Shown here in pieces: positions 8,296-16,381 of a stretch of 64,000 nt of DNA. A program made the translations under genes and the position numbers. Below the pieces are notes generated by a model. That model saw only the letters and a program-made list of their open reading frames with translations, did no database searches and was not told the DNA's origin. This DNA comes from JANRIZ01 sp033764445 (lineage in GTDB: Bacteria; Verrucomicrobiota; Verrucomicrobiia; JAWXBN01): the NCBI GenBank assembly GCA_033764445.1, contig JANRIZ010000058.1:1-64000 (forward strand), given 5' to 3'. Every line of letters starts with the position of its first letter. The first letter of the stretch is position 1.

Positions 8296-9255
8296 ATGAC
8301 CCAATACACCGTCACCAGCTGGAATGGCCAGAAATATGGACCCTCCGATCTTGAGACCCTTCGGGGTTGGATCCGGCAGGGACTGATCCTTGCCGACTTC
8401 GAGGTGGTTCAAAGCGACGGCACCCGGTCAAAGGCGGGGGCATTGCCGGAACTGGCGGACCTCTTTTTAACCGCCCCCACCCCCCCGCCCCTCCGGGCGG
8501 ATTCCACACCCAGAAACACTGTGCGTCTGGCGGATATGACCGCCCGGATCAACACCTCAAAGGCTCTGGCCGAGGGGTGGAAATGTTTTTCCGGACGCCC
8601 GGGCCTGGCCATCGGCTCCCTGTTTCTGATGTGGCTGCTGATGATCCCCTCGGTCCTGCCTTTTGGAATCGGTTTTGTGTACAGCACCCTCTTCATGTCC
8701 GCGGTGATGATCGGCTATTGGAAACTTTCCCTGAATCTCGTGGATGGCTCCCACGCCTGCGCCGGGGACATCCTGTACGGATTCAAAAACAGGATCAATA
8801 ACAGCATCCTGGCGAGTGTGATCCGGTTTGCCATCTCCCTGATCCTGGTCATTCCCCTGGTGGTGGTGGCCGTGATTCTGGTCGTGGCAATCATCGCCAT
8901 CGAGGGTTCGAACACCTCGCCCGAGGACATTTCACTGGGATGGTGGGCACTGGTGGGCCTGGTGATTGTCCTCTTTGCAACCGTCTATGTCATCGTGATG
9001 ACCTTCCTTCTCTACCTGGAAGCCCTGCTGGCGGACGGGGCGGTTCCCGATGCCTTTGGCGCCACAAAATCCACCTGCCGGATGGTCTTCAAAAACATCA
9101 AACCCCTGGCCTGGTATTTTACCGTCGTCTCCCTGCTGATGATCCTGGCCGTCATCACACTGCTGGGCTGGATCATCATTATGCCGTGGTGCATGCTGGC
9201 CACCGCCCACACCTACCGGCAGCTTGTCCCGCGCGACACGCTTCTGACCCCCTGA
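8296..9255 (+). CDS. GYF_2-domain membrane protein
   Basis: A 319-residue protein starting MTQYTVTSWNGQKYGP. The first 50 residues form a GYF_2-type domain (W-N-G-x-x-Y-GP, then LRGWIRQGLILADFEV) that often precedes membrane segments in bacterial proteins of unknown role. A Pro-rich linker (TAPTPPPLR) leads to about five hydrophobic segments, including FAISLILVIPLVVVAVILVV. An upstream in-frame ATG at 8242 would add 18 residues of Pro/Arg-rich sequence before the conserved domain and is rejected. The gene is followed after 6 bp by RNase R, so the two are probably co-transcribed. Molecular function unknown. Confidence 0.78.
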   Translation: MTQYTVTSWNGQKYGPSDLETLRGWIRQGLILADFEVVQSDGTRSKAGALPELADLFLTAPTPPPLRADSTPRNTVRLADMTARINTSKALAEGWKCFSGRPGLAIGSLFLMWLLMIPSVLPFGIGFVYSTLFMSAVMIGYWKLSLNLVDGSHACAGDILYGFKNRINNSILASVIRFAISLILVIPLVVVAVILVVAIIAIEGSNTSPEDISLGWWALVGLVIVLFATVYVIVMTFLLYLEALLADGAVPDAFGATKSTCRMVFKNIKPLAWYFTVVSLLMILAVITLLGWIIIMPWCMLATAHTYRQLVPRDTLLTP

Positions 9256-9261
9256 CCTTTC

Positions 9262-11532
9262 ATGAATACACTCTCCAACCAAATCCTCCGGCTCCTGTCC
9301 CGGACCGATTACCGCCCCCTCGACAAAAACGAACTCGCCCGCAAGGTGCGTGCAACGCCGGATGACAAAAGTGAACTCCGCCATGTCCTCGCCCAGATGG
9401 AGCAGGCGGGCCAGATTGTCTGCATCAAAAACCGTTACTGTCTCCCCAAAACGGCGGACCTGGTGACGGGAACGATCCTGATGAATGAAAAGGGTTTCGG
9501 TTTTGTCGTGCCCGAGGTTCTTCCAGGTGGTGACAAGACGCCGGATATTTTCATCGCTCCGCACAACACCTCCACAGCCCTGCACAAGGACAAGGTATTG
9601 GTCCGGATTGACAAAAAAGCCAAACGTCCGCTCCCGTCGGGAGGCCGTGACCGTCAGTCCGGCAAACGCCCCCGGGGCAAGTCCGACCTCAAACCCCGCG
9701 GACGCGAGGAAAAGGAAAAACTCGAGGGCACGGTCCTGAAGATCATCGAACGGGTCCGCTCCCAGATCGTGGGCACCCTCCAGAAAAGTAAAAATTTCCA
9801 TTATGTCGTGCCGGATGATCCCCGGATTTTCAACGACATCTACGTCCAGCCCTTTCCGGGGGCCCAGGTGGGCGACAAGGTGGTCGTCAAATTGCACGAA
9901 TGGACCAACCGCCATGTGAATCCCGAGGGGGAGATCACCGAAATTCTCGGCAAGGCGGGCGACCCTTCCATCGATATCATCGCGATCATCCGCAAATACG
10001 ACCTCCCCACGGAGTTCCCCAACGAGGTGATTTCAGAGGCCGAACGCATCCCGGCCACGGTCCCGCCGGAGGTGCTCCGCAAACGCCGCGATCTGCGGCA
10101 GGAATTCATCATCACGATCGATCCGGATGATGCGAAGGACTACGACGACGCGGTCCAGGTGGAACATCTCAAAAACGGAGACTGGTTTCTGGGGGTCCAC
10201 ATCGCGGATGTCTCCCATTACGTCCGCCCGGGCACGGAGATGGACCGGGAGGCACGCGAACGCGGCAACTCGGTCTATCTGGCCGACCGCGTCCTGCCGA
10301 TGCTGCCGGAACGTCTTTCCAACGGCATCTGTTCGCTCAAGGAGGGAGTGGACCGTCTGGTCAAAAGTGCGTTCATCACATTCTCGAAGACCGGTCAGAT
10401 CAAAAAATATGAGTTTGCCGAGTCGGTGATCCGTTCCCGTAAACGTCTGACCTACAAACAGGCTTTTGCCCTTCTCAACGGCGCCGATGAAATCCCTCCC
10501 AATCCCTTCGCCTACAAGATGGACAACACCCCCCTGGACCCCGGGCATTGCCCGCCTCCTGTGCCGGAACTGCGGGAAAAACTCAGGGAAATGTGGGCCC
10601 TGGCCTCACTCCTGCGCCGGGAACGATTCGAAAAGGGTTCGCTCGATCTGGAATTCCCGGAGGTGAAGGTCTGGGTGGATCAACAGGGTATCCCGGTCAA
10701 ACTTGAAAAGGTAGAAAACGACATCTCCCACCAGTTGATCGAGGAGTTCATGCTCGCCGCCAATGAGGTGACGGCCCTCGATTTCAAAAACCGTGATCTG
10801 CCGGCAATCTACCGCGTCCACGAAGCCCCCGATCCGGGTCGGTTGGATGAATTCCGCGAGGTGCTCATTGCCGGCGGCATCCAGGTCGGGGACCTGACCA
10901 AACGCACCGAGATCGTCCGTTTCCTCAAATTGATCAAGGGGCTTCCGGAGGAGTACTCGCTGAAGCTGGGTCTCCTCAAATCCCTCAAACGGGCCTGTTA
11001 CGGGGTCAAACCCCTCGGCCATTACGGGCTTCACAAGGTCAATTACACACACTTCACCTCCCCGATCCGTCGCTACTCGGACCTGATTGTCCACCGGATC
11101 GTCGCCTCCATTTGCGGCGGGGAACCCTACCGTCCGCGCCCGGGCGACATGGCCGCGACGGCCGAACATATTTCCCGCACGGAGCGCACAGCCTCGGAAG
11201 CCGAGCAGGAATCGGTCAAACTCAAGAAGCTCCAGTATTTTGTCATGCAAAACCAGTCGGATACCAAACAGGCCTTCGACGCGATGGTCACCGATGTCCG
11301 CAACTACGGCATGATGGTCGAGCTTCCCGAGTTTCTCATCCACGGGCTGGTTCCGCTTTCGGCCATCGAGGATGATTTCTACATCTTCGACGAGGCCCGG
11401 GCGGAACTCCGGGGGCGTCAGACCAAAAAAACCTTCCGACTCGGCGACCGCATCAAGGTGGTCGTCGCCAAGGTCGATTTCTTCAAACAGCAGGTGGATT
11501 TCGCCCCGGCCCAGACCGCTGGCTCCCGTTGA
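9262..11532 (+). CDS. rnr: Ribonuclease R (RNB-family 3'-5' exoribonuclease)
   Basis: A 756-residue RNB-family exoribonuclease that degrades structured RNA processively from the 3' end. Domains in order: a winged-helix N-terminus (residues 1-65), two OB/cold-shock domains (about 65-240, with GTILMNEKGFGFVVPE), an RNB catalytic core whose metal-binding aspartates lie in TIDPDDAKDYDDAV near residues 285-298, and a C-terminal S1 domain (FDAMVTDVRNYGMMVELPE) near residue 675. The first OB domain carries an Arg/Lys-rich insertion (about 120-155). The catalytic motifs YTHFTSPIRRYSDL and GNSVYLADRVLPMLP are intact. Length and order match full-length RNase R. Confidence 0.95.
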   Translation: MNTLSNQILRLLSRTDYRPLDKNELARKVRATPDDKSELRHVLAQMEQAGQIVCIKNRYCLPKTADLVTGTILMNEKGFGFVVPEVLPGGDKTPDIFIAPHNTSTALHKDKVLVRIDKKAKRPLPSGGRDRQSGKRPRGKSDLKPRGREEKEKLEGTVLKIIERVRSQIVGTLQKSKNFHYVVPDDPRIFNDIYVQPFPGAQVGDKVVVKLHEWTNRHVNPEGEITEILGKAGDPSIDIIAIIRKYDLPTEFPNEVISEAERIPATVPPEVLRKRRDLRQEFIITIDPDDAKDYDDAVQVEHLKNGDWFLGVHIADVSHYVRPGTEMDREARERGNSVYLADRVLPMLPERLSNGICSLKEGVDRLVKSAFITFSKTGQIKKYEFAESVIRSRKRLTYKQAFALLNGADEIPPNPFAYKMDNTPLDPGHCPPPVPELREKLREMWALASLLRRERFEKGSLDLEFPEVKVWVDQQGIPVKLEKVENDISHQLIEEFMLAANEVTALDFKNRDLPAIYRVHEAPDPGRLDEFREVLIAGGIQVGDLTKRTEIVRFLKLIKGLPEEYSLKLGLLKSLKRACYGVKPLGHYGLHKVNYTHFTSPIRRYSDLIVHRIVASICGGEPYRPRPGDMAATAEHISRTERTASEAEQESVKLKKLQYFVMQNQSDTKQAFDAMVTDVRNYGMMVELPEFLIHGLVPLSAIEDDFYIFDEARAELRGRQTKKTFRLGDRIKVVVAKVDFFKQQVDFAPAQTAGSR

Positions 11533-11544
11533 GCGTGGGGAAAT

Positions 11545-11570
11545 CGGTTGCCGGTTCTCGGTTGCCGGTT
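11545..11570. repeat. Tandem 12-bp direct repeat
   Basis: Two exact copies of CGGTTGCCGGTT (11545-11556 and 11559-11570) separated by CT, just after the RNase R stop. A related CCGGTTGCCGG sequence, on the other strand, occurs at about 26570-26580 in the accessory patch. It looks like a fragment of a dispersed intergenic repeat family. Confidence 0.6.
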
Positions 11571-11618
11571 GAATTCGTTGGGTGTGCAGAATGTTTCCGG
11601 TTCCAAATCTCAAAAAAT

Positions 11619-11661
11619 ATCCGTGTGATCCGTGATATCCGCGGTCAAAAAATCTGCGGTT
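11619..11661. repeat. Short iterated intergenic repeat (ATCCGYG type)
   Basis: The motif ATCCGTG/ATCCGCG recurs: ATCCGTGTG, ATCCGTGAT, ATCCGCGGTC, then ATCTGCGGTT. Bases 1-15 of the window (TCTGCGTCATCTGCG) have the same character. Nothing codes here; the stretch between rnr and mqnC (11533-11717) otherwise shows no promoter I can defend. Confidence 0.45.
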
Positions 11662-11717
11662 CCCGGCGACATCCGCTGGTTGCCTTTTGGCCGGAGGCGG
11701 ACTAAATTGACGGCATC

Positions 11718-12812
11718 ATGATCGCATCCGCCCTCAACGATTCCCTCACAGGCCGGGTCCTGGAGGGTCTGCGGATCACTCCGGAGGAAGCCCTGGAGCT
11801 ATACCGGCTCCCCCTGCACGAACTGGGCGGCCTCGCCGATGCCCGAAGACGCCTGGCCAAACGGGACGCCTTTGACGGTCGCGGCGAAAACATTGTCACC
11901 TACATCATCGACCGCAACATCAACTATACCAATATCTGCGACACGTACTGCAAGTTCTGCGGATTCTACCGGGTCGAGACCGACCCTGACTCGTACGTCC
12001 TGACCCACGCGCAGATCGACCGGAAGATCGAGGAACTGATTGCCGTGGGCGGCACCCAGATTCTGATGCAGGGGGGCCATCATCCGAAGCTGACCCTCGA
12101 CTGGTACCTGGAGCTGCTCGGGCACATCAAAACAAAATTCCCGACCATCAACATCCACGCCTTTTCCCCACCGGAGTTCAACCATTTTGCCGAGGTCTTT
12201 CAGATGCCCATGAAAGAGGTGATCCGCCGCTTTATGGAAGCGGGCCTGGGATCGATCCCCGGTGGCGGTGGTGAAATCCTTGTGGACCGCGTCCGCAACC
12301 GGATCGCCCCCCTCAAGTGCGACTCCGATCACTGGCTTCTGGCCATGCAGTACGCACACGAGTTGGGCCTCAAATCCAGTGCCACCATGATGTTCGGCCA
12401 TGTGGAAACCGTCGAGGAACGCATCCGGCACCTTCAACGCCTCCGCGATCAGCAGGACCAAACGGGCGGATTCACCGCATTCATCTGCTGGACCTTTCAA
12501 AAGGACAAAAACATTCCGCTCCGCGCCGAAACCGTCGGTTCCCACGAATACCTCCGCATGCAGGCCCTCAGCCGCATTTTCCTCGATAATTTTGAAAATG
12601 TGCAGTCCTCCTGGGTCACCCAGGGTCCGAAGATCGGCCAGATCGCCCTGCAGTTTGGGGCCAATGACTTTGGCAGTCTGATGATGGAGGAGAATGTCGT
12701 CTCCAGCGCCGGAACCAGCTTCCGTCTGACCCTTGATGAAATCCGCCGCCTGATCACCGAACTCGGTTACGAACCCCACCAGCGCGACAACTGGTACAAT
12801 CTGCTGAATTGA
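11718..12812 (+). CDS. mqnC: Cyclic dehypoxanthinyl futalosine synthase (radical SAM)
   Basis: MqnC catalyses the radical-SAM cyclisation step of the futalosine route to menaquinone, so this organism probably makes menaquinone without the classical Men enzymes. The iron-sulfur motif is CDTYCKFC (Cys74, Cys78, Cys81), preceded by IIDRNINYTNI, which is typical of the MqnC/MqnE/CofH group. GGTQILMQGGHHP and SIPGGGGEILVDRVR favour MqnC over MqnE. The 364-residue length is normal. No other futalosine gene lies nearby. Confidence 0.93.
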   Translation: MIASALNDSLTGRVLEGLRITPEEALELYRLPLHELGGLADARRRLAKRDAFDGRGENIVTYIIDRNINYTNICDTYCKFCGFYRVETDPDSYVLTHAQIDRKIEELIAVGGTQILMQGGHHPKLTLDWYLELLGHIKTKFPTINIHAFSPPEFNHFAEVFQMPMKEVIRRFMEAGLGSIPGGGGEILVDRVRNRIAPLKCDSDHWLLAMQYAHELGLKSSATMMFGHVETVEERIRHLQRLRDQQDQTGGFTAFICWTFQKDKNIPLRAETVGSHEYLRMQALSRIFLDNFENVQSSWVTQGPKIGQIALQFGANDFGSLMMEENVVSSAGTSFRLTLDEIRRLITELGYEPHQRDNWYNLLN

Positions 12813-12877
12813 GAACCCTCCCATGATTTCCCTTTGCCTTTTGCCCAAAGGAGGGCTTTGATCTTAGCCCAAGACCC

Positions 12878-13471
12878 ATGGAAAACATCCAAAAACTGCT
12901 CGAACACAACAAGAAATGGGCCAGTCAGATTGAATCGGAAATGCCCGGTTTTTTCGACCGGCTCTCCCACCAGCAAAAACCGCAGTATCTGTGGATCGGC
13001 TGCTCGGACAGCCGGGTCCCGGCCAATCAGATCACGGGCCTGCTCCCCGGGGAGATTTTTGTCCATCGCAACATCTCCAATCTTGTCATCAATACGGATA
13101 TCAACCTGCTCTCGGTGCTCCAATACGCCGTGGACATCCTGAAGGTCGAACACATCATTGTGTGCGGGCATTACGGATGCGGGGGGGTGGAGGCCGCGGT
13201 ACGGGGCCATGTGCGCGGGGTCCTGGACCACTGGCTCAACCACATCCGGGACATCATTCCCAGTGACCACCCTTTGGATCTGAACGAAATCTGCGAGTTG
13301 AACGTCAAGCACCAGGTCGAAAACCTCGCCAACAATGTGATCGTCCATGATGCATGGGATAGGAAACAAAAGCTCCTGATCCATGGCTGGGTCTATTCCC
13401 TGGAAAATGGCATCATCAAGGACCTCCTCATTTCCAAAGGCCCCGAATTTTCCCCCTCCCTCAGAAGGTAA
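12878..13471 (+). CDS. Beta-class carbonic anhydrase
   Basis: A 197-residue beta-carbonic anhydrase interconverting CO2 and bicarbonate. Zinc ligands are Cys42 (in CSDSRVP, with the Asp44-Arg46 dyad), His98 and Cys101 (HYGCGGV), the same spacing as in the E. coli enzyme. The remainder (WLNHIRDIIP, NVIVHDAW, IHGWVYSLENG) is also typical. It follows mqnC by about 65 bp and precedes the inositol phosphatase gene by 5 bp, so it shares a transcript at least with the latter. Confidence 0.95.
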   Translation: MENIQKLLEHNKKWASQIESEMPGFFDRLSHQQKPQYLWIGCSDSRVPANQITGLLPGEIFVHRNISNLVINTDINLLSVLQYAVDILKVEHIIVCGHYGCGGVEAAVRGHVRGVLDHWLNHIRDIIPSDHPLDLNEICELNVKHQVENLANNVIVHDAWDRKQKLLIHGWVYSLENGIIKDLLISKGPEFSPSLRR

Positions 13472-13476
13472 AACAC

Positions 13477-14220
13477 ATGTTTCTGGATGTCGCCATCGAT
13501 GCCGCCCGCCAGGCGGGCAAATTGCTCAAGGACAATTTTGGGACCGAACTGGTCGTCAATGAGACCCACGCCCATGACATCAAACTCGCGCTGGATGTCC
13601 AGGCCCAGGAACTGATTGAGGGGATCATTCTCAAGGCCTATCCGGACCATGCCATCTTCGGCGAGGAAGGCATCCGCGGAAATCAGGAGTCTCCCCACCG
13701 CTGGATCATCGACCCGCTGGATGGCACGGTCAATTTCAGTTACGGGCTCCCACACTTTGCGGTGTCCATCGGCATGGAAAAAATGGGGGAAATGGTCGTG
13801 GGTGTGATTTACGATCCCATGCGGGATGAACTCTTTACGGCACAAAAGGGAGGCCCCGCCCAACTCAACGGACGCGATATCCGGGTCAGCAACCGTGCCA
13901 CAGTCGGCGAGGCGATCCTTTCCCTGGGGATGAGCAAACATGCCGACAGCATCGAGGCGGGCCTGAACCAAATCCGCCACTACGCCGTGAGGGCCCGCAA
14001 ATTGCGGAGCATGGGGTCGGCGGCTCTGGACATGGCTTTCATCGCCTGCGGAAGACTGGATGCCTACATGGAACGCAGCATCAGTCTCTGGGACATTGCC
14101 GCGGGAAAGGTCATTCTCGAATGCGCCGGGGGCACGGTGGAACTCAGCGACAACAAAACCGGGAAGAATCTCGAAATCATCGCCTCCAACGGAAAGCTGG
14201 ATTTGAGGTTCATGGAGTAA
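13477..14220 (+). CDS. Inositol monophosphatase family protein (SuhB-like)
   Basis: A 247-residue Mg2+-dependent sugar/inositol phosphatase. Metal-binding motifs are intact: GEEGIRGN (about 61-68), the WIIDPLDGTVNFSYGLPHFAVS block (about 76-97) and WDIAAGKVILECAGG near the C-terminus (about 206-220). The family hydrolyses inositol-1-phosphate and related phosphates; the natural substrate here cannot be read from sequence. It starts 5 bp after carbonic anhydrase and is convergent with the minus-strand gene that ends 8 bp after its stop. Confidence 0.9.
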   Translation: MFLDVAIDAARQAGKLLKDNFGTELVVNETHAHDIKLALDVQAQELIEGIILKAYPDHAIFGEEGIRGNQESPHRWIIDPLDGTVNFSYGLPHFAVSIGMEKMGEMVVGVIYDPMRDELFTAQKGGPAQLNGRDIRVSNRATVGEAILSLGMSKHADSIEAGLNQIRHYAVRARKLRSMGSAALDMAFIACGRLDAYMERSISLWDIAAGKVILECAGGTVELSDNKTGKNLEIIASNGKLDLRFME

Positions 14221-14227
14221 TCCCGGA

Positions 14228-16339
14228 TTACCGGCCTTTCAAATATTCCTCGGCCATGGAATCGTAATGTTTTCTCAGATTGGGAAGGTCCCGCGACGGG
14301 ATGTTCTTCTCTGCCACTGCCAACTCTTCCGAGGCCTTTGCCCCCATGGGATTGGCTAATGGTTTGAGTAATGAACAGGCCTTGAAATATAGGGCCGCCC
14401 GTATCGGTGCCTGCTTCTTTTCCGTCGAGGCGCGGAAAGCCATCTGATACCAGAACAGCCCCTCCAATTCCGGATTCAGTATCATCCGTGACCTTTCAAC
14501 GCCCTCTACTGCCATGCGGTCCGCCTCCTTCGCATCTGTCAATCCAGTGAACTCTGTCAGTTTTCCCAAGGCCACCAGCGATCGCTGCAACTGGTCTTCC
14601 CTCATCAGTCGTCCCCGGAGCGCCGCCCAAAGGGCTGCCGCCTCCCGGGGATTACCCGTGGCCGCGTAAGAGTCGGAGAGCTTTTCAGTCCACTGAAATT
14701 CAAACTCCGGATTGGTTTTCAAAAGCCGGAATCGGTTCATCAACTGACGCGCAAGGTCCGGTTTCCCAGCATGGAGATAGGAATCTGCCGCCATCATGAG
14801 CGCTTCGTCATTGTAGGGGTCCATCTCATATACAAATGAAAGGGCCTGGGCGGCTTCCAGAAACTGTCCCCGTTCGGCCGAGAGTCTTCCGTAAACAAAG
14901 GCGGGCCCGGGATAATTCCAGGTATCCGAATACAGGGAGCGATAATATTCGTAGGCGTCATCGCTGAATCCTGCCTTCAGCAGGTACAGACCATAGGCAT
15001 TCTGCGCGGAGGAATTGTTGGGATTGATCCCACGGGCCTTCCGGGCCTGCTCCAAAGCCCCGCGGGTATCCGACTTCCCATCCAGCAGTTGAGCCCACTT
15101 GAGATATACACGGGTGTCCTGCGGATTGATTTTTCGGGCTATTTCCAAACGGTCTTCTGTGGGCTTTCCCCAAAGGATGAAATACTGGAACAAATCCACC
15201 ATCCCGATCATTAAAACAACCGCGATCACTCCGGCCAAAAGTGTCCTGCCGGACAGACTCCCCCACAGCCGTTCCCAAGAGGAGGGTTGGAGGCTCGTCT
15301 CCTCTCCCTCCAAAATCCGGCTCACACGCTTTTCCCGAAGCTTCCACACCACCCCATCGATGATAAAATGATGGATATTGACCACGGCGATAAAAACAAG
15401 TGCGCTCTGGGCCAGATCAAAACCGAACAGACGGCTCGCCAGCCACGGACCCGGAACAAAAAGTGCCAGTCCGCCCACTATGAGCAACAGATAATACCGG
15501 TCAAACCCCCATGCCTTTTCTCCCTGTTGTCTGCGGGAAAAATAGGTTGTAAACCAAAGGTATTGGGCACAGTGCATGAAGGCCAGGACCCCTCCGCTGT
15601 AGGAGGCGGTGGAAAATTGGTGTACCTGCAAACTCTGGTAGGCGACAGGAGCGGCAAACCAGAGGGTCTGGGTCAGCCACAGGACCAGCGAGGGAAACAG
15701 ATCGGACAGACTTCCGCGCCGCAGCAGAATCATCCAGGCGAAAATTCCAAACCCGGCAAACAAGGTGAGGCAGACCCACACGGCCACCTGCGACCAGAAT
15801 ACGGGTATGCCGAGTGTGATTACATACGGATCCAAATTCCCCTGAACGTGGACGGCAAAAAACCATGCGGCGCAGGAAAAGATGAAGGACAGACTGAGAC
15901 ATTTTTTTTCACGGGCCTCAACCTTCAACCCCCGATGCTTCAAAAAGAGAAGCGCCAGTCCGAAATTCTGACTCGAATAATGCCAGGGGCTCCAGGTCAG
16001 GTAAACGGTCCAAAGGACGAGAAAAAAGGTCCAGGAGAAATGACCGGCCACCAACGCCCCCGCAGCCAGCACTGTGGCTCCCACAATCACGGTGCGATGG
16101 GCCAAAAAATCCTCCCGGCTGGAAAAGGCCCGCACCCAGGTGGCCATGTAGTGGGGATTATTGACAAACCAAGCCAGGTAGTAGAACACCAGCATCAGCA
16201 CCTGCAGTTCTCCCGAACCGATCAGATAGGTCAGTATAAAAAGGGGCAGCGTCCACGCCCCGCATCCGATCAAAAGGTCAACCGGGGCATTGTGCAGCCA
16301 CCGGCTATGGGAGGGGGATCTGGTGGACATGGGGTTCAA
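14228..16339 (-). CDS. Polytopic membrane protein with C-terminal TPR repeats
   Basis: A 703-residue protein. About ten membrane segments fill residues 20-370 (for example VDLLIGCGAWTLPLFILTY and VYLTWSPWHYSSQNFGLAL). The C-terminal 300 residues are helical repeats of TPR type (YLKWAQLLDGKSDTRGALEQA, YGLYLLKAGFSDDAYEYY). The NPHYMATW and WHYSSQNFG stretches with buried His recall a group of uncharacterised membrane proteins. It is downstream of the pilin-like genes (42 bp gap), so it may share their transcript. Function unknown. Confidence 0.7.
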   Translation of the reverse strand: MNPMSTRSPSHSRWLHNAPVDLLIGCGAWTLPLFILTYLIGSGELQVLMLVFYYLAWFVNNPHYMATWVRAFSSREDFLAHRTVIVGATVLAAGALVAGHFSWTFFLVLWTVYLTWSPWHYSSQNFGLALLFLKHRGLKVEAREKKCLSLSFIFSCAAWFFAVHVQGNLDPYVITLGIPVFWSQVAVWVCLTLFAGFGIFAWMILLRRGSLSDLFPSLVLWLTQTLWFAAPVAYQSLQVHQFSTASYSGGVLAFMHCAQYLWFTTYFSRRQQGEKAWGFDRYYLLLIVGGLALFVPGPWLASRLFGFDLAQSALVFIAVVNIHHFIIDGVVWKLREKRVSRILEGEETSLQPSSWERLWGSLSGRTLLAGVIAVVLMIGMVDLFQYFILWGKPTEDRLEIARKINPQDTRVYLKWAQLLDGKSDTRGALEQARKARGINPNNSSAQNAYGLYLLKAGFSDDAYEYYRSLYSDTWNYPGPAFVYGRLSAERGQFLEAAQALSFVYEMDPYNDEALMMAADSYLHAGKPDLARQLMNRFRLLKTNPEFEFQWTEKLSDSYAATGNPREAAALWAALRGRLMREDQLQRSLVALGKLTEFTGLTDAKEADRMAVEGVERSRMILNPELEGLFWYQMAFRASTEKKQAPIRAALYFKACSLLKPLANPMGAKASEELAVAEKNIPSRDLPNLRKHYDSMAEEYLKGR

Positions 16340-16381
16340 ATTTCACCCAAGGCAACATATCTCCCATCCCAATCTCAAGCT